From Sinotaia quadrata (Eukaryota > Mollusca > Gastropoda > Architaenioglossa > Viviparidae), in the NCBI GenBank assembly GCA_028829895.1, contig CM054178.1:91607058-91671057 (forward strand): a stretch of 64,000 nucleotides of DNA, in the 5' to 3' direction. How positions within the stretch are numbered: the first letter of the stretch is position 1; every line of letters starts with the position of its first letter. Positions 58,703-64,000 of the stretch are shown here, piece after piece. The notes below the pieces were generated by a model. The model saw nothing but the letters and a program-made list of their open reading frames with translations. It was not told where the DNA came from and ran no database searches. Position numbers and translations under genes: made by a program.

Positions 58703-60512
58703 CTGGGGAAAAATATATAAATTTTACATTCTAAAACCATATAATATTTGAAAATTTATATCTATCTTTATAAAATCATTTACTCACACTTTTATTATAT
58801 CCCCACCACCACCACCACTCCGCAAACAACATAATCACATATAGTATGGTTGTATATGCTTACTGGTTCAATTTAATACTGATTCTGTTGCCATTATAAC
58901 AAACAAAATGCAGGCATATATTGTATTTATGCACACACAAAAAATATCTTAAATGCATTTTCTTATTTGGCACTGCTCTGTTGGTTTTCTCTTACAGTTG
59001 AAATAGCTAAATCTATAAAACATATTTAAAAATTATTTCTAATTTCTGTTCTGCAAGGATGACTTTTACAATTATTTGACTGAGCAATGAGTGACAGTAT
59101 GGGTTAATTGTTTTAAACTGATATTTTATTATGTCATTAAATATTAACAATATATTATAGTAGTGGTTCCTATCAAAGGGCTGCATCCCAAACAAAGGTC
59201 ATGTGGCTGTTCCTGGGGATTACAGGAAGGTCTCAAGGTGGGTAAGTAGACAGATTATTTGTTGTTAAAAATGGACAGTAAAATCACCAGAAGTAGTGAG
59301 AAAAAGTGACTGCACTTTTATGAACAGTTAATATAATTTTATTTAATTATAAAATATTTACCAAAATTGAATTCTTTCATTATTATTATTAACATGTACC
59401 AACTCCATGGGTTTCCAGACTGAGTGAAAAACTGTTATTTAGGGCTGCAGTCAAGAAAGTTTGGGAAATGCTACAATGCAGAAATGATTATTTATTTAAA
59501 AAGTATGTGATATGGTTCATTCTCTGGTGGGTCCATTTGAAATGTGTTTTCTTAAAAGCAAAGCACTGAAATAACGTGTTTCTCTATTCTATATATTCAG
59601 AATTAATATGAGATATACAATAAAATAGTAGCATGAATATGTGTTTATTTATTTTGTAATTATATGTAATACAAATTCGTTTTGTACAACAGCATTTATC
59701 ATTATGCTATCTCATAATTCTCATGCATGGTCACTTGATTTAGTACAACAGGAACGAATGTAAGTCACAAGTAAAGGATTGTTTCTGAAACAATATCTAT
59801 TAATATCCTCATAAGAACAATTGTAATTTTTATGAAAATCTTTATCGTAGAAACCTAAACTTACTCTTTTTATGTGGTCTACATTAAGTATAAACCCCAA
59901 AGTGAAAAAAGTAATTCTAAATAGAATTTAATAATTCATATTTTAATACAGTTTTGGAACAAATAACTTGTAGAAGAGGAAAAAAAATTATTTGCTGACA
60001 TCAAAAGCAATCTTGGCAATACACAGAGTAACAAGTGCTATCTCCTAATTTCATTCCTAATTCCATAAAGTACCAGTACATAAAAAAATAATTTAAAATG
60101 ACAGTAACTGATATCATATATATGTCAAAATGAAAAAAATATATAAAATACATACTTTGTTTCAACATGACTTTTTCATTTCAAAATCTCATATACAATT
60201 TATATAGTGGTCAGGTATGTCATATTTAAAATTCTGAGACAAGTCTGATAATAATTATATAACTTACTTTTCTTTTCATGTTAGTTCTATACTTATAGTT
60301 GCTATTTTTATATCTGAATACTGTGAAATGAGTTTATAGATATGATTTTTAAATGTTGTTATTCAAATGTTATCCAAGTGGAAACTGTACAAGCTTCCAT
60401 TTCATACATATGATGTAAGAAAAAGAAAAAAATATACAAACCTTGTTTTGAATGAAAAGATATTTAGAGATGCATGAAGTCTACAAGTTATTGCAGATCT
60501 ACTCCTATGCAT
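57619..60512 (-). CDS. MTERF4: MTERF4, mitochondrial transcription termination factor family
   Basis: Two coding exons, 60512-60442 (23 codons plus two bases) and 58702-57619, give 384 residues. The N-terminus MHRSRSAITCRLHASL is Arg/Ser-rich without acidic residues, as in a mitochondrial presequence. The main exon holds repeated ~30-residue mTERF motifs with Leu/Pro patterns (for example SSHPKYISKKL, AKNPAVLLLSK, QSPELLTDEW), then the family-typical YLFRHSLQHIKTRHAFL segment and an acidic C-terminal tail ending DSDEED, as in MTERF4. In mammals MTERF4 binds the rRNA methyltransferase NSUN4 and is needed to assemble the mitochondrial large ribosomal subunit; the same role is inferred here. The open frame upstream of 58702 is intron: TTTTTCCCCAG is the acceptor. 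Confidence 0.88.
59161..59473. mobile_element. Possible decayed hAT-type MITE
   Basis: TAGTGGTTCC at one end and GGAAATGCTA at the other, with GGGCTGCA boxes near both, resemble degenerate hAT termini. No target duplication is visible. It lies in the MTERF4 intron. Confidence 0.35.
60442..60512 (-). CDS. MTERF4: MTERF4 first coding exon: mitochondrial presequence
   Basis: The exon probably starts at 60538 (acceptor TTATTTTGCAG) with 26 bases of 5' UTR before the ATG. Donor ACAAG|GTTTGT. The phase (two bases over) fits the next exon, and five basic residues with no acidic ones in 24 support organelle targeting. Confidence 0.75.
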
Positions 60513-60666
60513 GTTTGCTAAACTCTGGAAAAGTGATGCTGCAAAATAAATGGGGGAAAAAATGGTAAATGTGCTATTAATTCTTTCAAATAAGACAAAC
60601 TATGGCAATGAACAAAGTAAATTTAATGAATTACAGGGATTACATTACATTTACATAGTAAAAGTC

Positions 60667-60667
<1 letters not shown>

Positions 60668-60702
<35 letters not shown>

Positions 60703-60709
60703 CACACAT
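60668..60709. repeat. (CA)n microsatellite
   Basis: About 21 CA units with one CG break, in the MTERF4 5' intron. Confidence 0.93.
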
Positions 60710-61108
60710 ATACTAAATAAAACAACATTCTTTTAAATAATTATCTTTGTTTAAATATAATAATAATACTATTATTTTGAATTTTATAATAAAATTACAT
60801 GGTTAATACAATATTCAACTACTGAATTAGGTTATTTTATTATGGAAATTATTCTCAGACAACTGGATATTACCTTGATATTAGTGATAATACACTACCT
60901 CTTACAGGAGAGAATCATCCTTTATAGATGATCATAAAACCGAAATGGTTAATATTACTTTATTAGAATTGGTCAAAATTATTATTAATATTAATTTTAT
61001 TATTATTTTAAAAAAACAACAAAATCCGAAGTACTGAAAATGTGTGACTTGGATATAAATTATAAACACATTTTAAAATAACAGAAATATTGCTAAATAT
61101 TTGCTTAC

Positions 61109-61190
61109 CAGTTAAAATATCACCAAGGATGCATTTAAAAAAGCAACGCAATCACACGCGACGAGAATTAAACATAAACAAGATAAAGCG
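61109..61190 (-). other. Probable MTERF4 5' UTR exon and promoter side
   Basis: A strong minus-strand donor CTG|GTAAGC ends at 61109 and is preceded by a CpG-containing stretch (CTCGTCGCGTGTG) unusual in this AT-rich stretch. It would splice to the acceptor at 60539. The outer boundary is a guess. Confidence 0.4.
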
Positions 61191-63000
61191 ATGACATTTA
61201 AAATAAAGTATATACAAATACAGTATTTAAGAATTGATTACTGAAATGATAGCAGGATCTTTGTTTTCGGGTGCTAGAGTAGTTCCTAATTTTTTTGTTG
61301 TCTTAACCTTTTAAAGATATTACAAATATTTAGAAGGTTAAATTAGATAAGAACTCGCCGCTTCACAGCTTGCCAATTCAGGAAGAGTTATGTCCGCATC
61401 GAGGTTTTGAGATCATTGAATTGTTAAAGGCATATGAATTCTCTTTTGTCAAAAAGTATATATTTAAGTAAAAATAAATTATATAATCAATATAATGGTA
61501 ATATGACTTTATAAAATACCAACAAATAGATGACATTTTATGAAAAGGTGCCTTCACTTTAGTAACTAATAAAGGATCCCTTTTTCTCGTGGAGGCATTG
61601 CACCAACATTGAGTAAAAAAACAAAACAAACCTCATTGAGATATTAGTGGCAAACACCCCTGACAGTAAAAGTTAATGTTCTAGATATAATTAAATAAAA
61701 ATATTATATAAAAAGTAAACATAACACATAGCACTATATTTATGCATTTTGAATTTATGATTATTATTACCAAGACTACTTTAGAGTTATCCTCCGCTAG
61801 TTAAAGACTATTTTTCAGAAATTAACTTTCCTAATTTTATTACAAAAAAAATGTGTGTTTAATTAATTAAATGATCGATTTCCAATTATTTTCTTTCCAT
61901 AATGTTGTGAGTTAGCAGGCAGGCTTTTATTAAACACCGATAATGCAATTCTGAAGGCATTCGTATATGGATAAGTGTCTGCAACTACTGTGAACAGCGG
62001 TAAAGAAATACAATTTTTGAATATATATGTACTACTTCCTGCTTAAGTCTTCACTTAGATCAGGGGTTCGTAACCTGGGGTCTATGGATGGACTTCAGGG
62101 AGTTCGTGAAAGTCAAATATTCACTATATTTTTATATTCTGCTTATGTGGATTTTTCTAAGGGGTTGTCCATATCTTTCACCAGATTTTCAAAGGGGTCA
62201 GTGACCAAAACAATAGTTAAGAACTACTGACTTACATGAATGACGATATTGATATAGTCATAACAACAACAAAAATAAAAACGTGTTAAACCCCATAATA
62301 AACTGTAAATGGCCCTATTACTGATAATAGGTTGCTCTATGACCAGAGCGCACATTTAAATACGAAGATGCAATATCTCTGTCCATGTCTAATATGTTTT
62401 CAAGTACGAATTTGAAGTTCCATTATTAATAGTACCAATATTCACTTTGTGATTAGCTTTTTATAAATAATAATGATATAACAACCACACGTTTCTGATA
62501 TCGATTTGAAATAAGCCACTGTTTATATATAATAGGTTATGTCCCTTTAGTTGTTGAGCCAAATTACAATTCAAGCACTGATTGCTAGCTGACACTTGCC
62601 ACTTAGTTATTATGTCAGTACCAGTACACTCAGACTATGACATATACCACATACACACACATAAACAACACACATGTTTATTTATATTTATTTTGCGTGT
62701 ATTTGTATATATGTGTGTGTTTAATTAACTATAACCTGCTCACCCAGGTAACTTACTGTTTTCTTTTGTTTCCAGTTTTATTGAATAAAGACTGAAAAAT
62801 GAATAAAAGAAATCAAATGCAAATGAAGTAATTGGTCTTAGCATGGACATTATATATTTTATTTATTTATTTATATTTTTTTTTTTGTGGGGGGGAGGCA
62901 AAATATCGGAGTGCAGAATTCATAATTCAAGCAGAAAAAATTACACTTAAGAATCTCATCAAATGTAATATATATTACTAGACTATTCTTAAACATAATT
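61191..63000. other. Intergenic, AT-rich
   Basis: Upstream of MTERF4. Apart from the MITE at 62061-62229 I see no feature. The open frame near 61.4-61.6 kb is unconvincing. Confidence 0.4.
62061..62229. mobile_element. hAT-type MITE, 169 bp
   Basis: The ends are CAGGGGTTCGTAAC and, inverted, CAGTAGTTCTTAAC. Flanks ACTTAGAT and ACTTACAT form an 8-bp target duplication with one mismatch. It is a different subfamily from the 52.2 kb copy. Confidence 0.82.
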
Positions 63001-63130
63001 TCATATAATATTTATTTCTAGTCAATATATAAACATCTTATCATATGTAACATTTATTTCTAGACCATAGTTAAAACATCCAATGTAATATTTATTTCTG
63101 AACAATATTTAACATATTATAAATAATATT
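63000..63130. repeat. Tandem repeat, ~45 bp unit
   Basis: Three to four diverged units of AATATTTATTTCTAGAC. Confidence 0.82.
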
Positions 63131-63169
63131 TATTTCCACACAATACTGAAATACCTCATCATATGACTT

Positions 63170-63790
63170 CTTGCCACCACAGTTAATAGTTCTGCAACAC
63201 ATATCTGACACAAGTTGGGAGGCCCATGCCAGAGTTACGAAAGCCACCAGTGAAAGTTATGCTCACATTGTTGAAGCACTTAGTCACATCCATAATGATG
63301 ATACTCGATGATAAATTCAAAATCTATTGCAGAACATGGAAGAATTTGAATTTGTTTTCATGCTTCATTTAAGGACAGGTTTACTTGAGCAGTTTCACAA
63401 AGTAAATAATGCCTTTCAAAGTACACATATTTCACTGACCACGTGTGCAACCTATACAGTTCACTTCTGCAATTTGTTTCCAGAACACGAGAAAACTTTG
63501 ATGAGATTGAGGAGCAAACAAAAACGACTCTGCCTGATGTAGGGTACAGAACTCTTCAAAGAAGGCGTAGAGTATGAAAATGACAACACACAATGATGGT
63601 AGTACAACTGAAGCCAATGATGAATTTTTTCCAAGAGATAAGTTTATTCATTTATCCCTGTAATTGATGTTCTTCACTCAAATTTAGACAGAGGAGCTAT
63701 TGTGTATAAGTTTAGAATACATTCATTTATCCCTGTAATTGATGCTCTTCACTCAAATTTAGACAGAACAGCTATTGTGTATAGGAATGT
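63170..63790 (+). pseudogene. Decayed hAT transposase fragment, ZMYM1/DUF4371-like
   Basis: The plus strand reads TSWEAHARVTKATSESYAHI, then (after stops) MEEFEFVFMLHLRTGLLEQF with VNNAFQSTHISL, then HSFIPVIDALHSNLDR. These fit in order the 'TRWExR', 'mef-fvfmL-l-ilLe-vn--s--LQS' and 'F---fipviD-l---L--R' blocks of ZMYM1-like hAT transposases. In-frame stops and a local duplication at 63640-63760 show decay. Its last block merges into the 33-bp minisatellite at the end of the window. Confidence 0.65.
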
Positions 63791-64000
63791 TGTTGACAGA
63801 AGAGTATTATGTATAGGAGTGTTGTTGACAGAACAGCTATTGTGTATAGGATTAGGAGTGTTGCTGACAGAAGAGCTATTGTGTCTAGGAGTGTTGCTGA
63901 CAGAAGAGCTATTGTGTCTAGGAGTGTTGCTGGCATAAGAGCTATTGTGTATAGGAGTGTTGCTGACAGAAGAGCTATTGTGTATAGGAGTGTTGCTGAC
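63640..64000. repeat. Minisatellite, 33 bp unit, derived from transposase sequence
   Basis: A ~70-bp duplication (ATTCATTTATCCCTGTAATT) leads into units of GACAGAAGAGCTATTGTGTA and TAGGAGTGTTGCT, at least seven, running off the window. Thirty-three bases is 11 codons, so a frame stays open. Confidence 0.93.

Overview
This is animal (eukaryotic) nuclear DNA. The genes are split by GT..AG introns, spacing is wide, and the non-coding DNA is AT-rich and crowded with micro- and minisatellites. The gene families (PHF24-like, a RING-less B-box/propeller TRIM-like gene, ZNHIT2, MTERF4) and the decayed hAT and LINE pieces fit a lophotrochozoan, most likely a mollusc. That placement is an inference; no sequence here fixes the species.

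Layout: all four genes lie on the minus strand. (1) 11349 down to 2316 holds the first two coding exons of a PHF24-like gene: an N-myristoylation-type start, then a PHD finger after an 8.6 kb intron. The rest of the gene lies beyond base 1. (2) 11350-22038 has no recognised gene and is packed with minisatellites (38, 29, 56, 32, 45, 36, 25 and 17 bp units). (3) 34465 down to 22039 is a three-exon gene for a B-box, coiled-coil and beta-propeller protein. Its introns hold a LINE fragment and a decayed hAT transposase. (4) 34466-39350 is intergenic and repeat-rich. (5) 53463 down to 39351 is ZNHIT2 in at least 11 coding exons whose phases all fit, except for one small missing exon between 46480 and 43264. 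(6) 60512 down to 57619 is MTERF4 with a probable 5' UTR exon near 61.1 kb. (7) 61.2-64 kb is intergenic, with a hAT MITE and a ZMYM1-like hAT transposase pseudogene whose end has been turned into a 33-bp minisatellite that runs off the window.

The genes do not form a pathway: a neuronal-type PHD protein, a TRIM-like protein, an HSP90/R2TP-linked assembly factor and a mitochondrial ribosome factor. The most unusual signal is structural. Three tandem arrays start exactly at an exon/intron boundary and carry copies of the real splice site: the PHF24 exon 2 donor, the ZNHIT2 exon 4 donor and the ZNHIT2 exon 3 acceptor. A fourth array grew out of transposase coding sequence. I also see a dispersed repeat family with at least five copies and several hAT-like MITEs, two with near-perfect 8-bp target duplications. 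I see no CRISPR array, no bacterial operon and no complete tRNA or rRNA gene.
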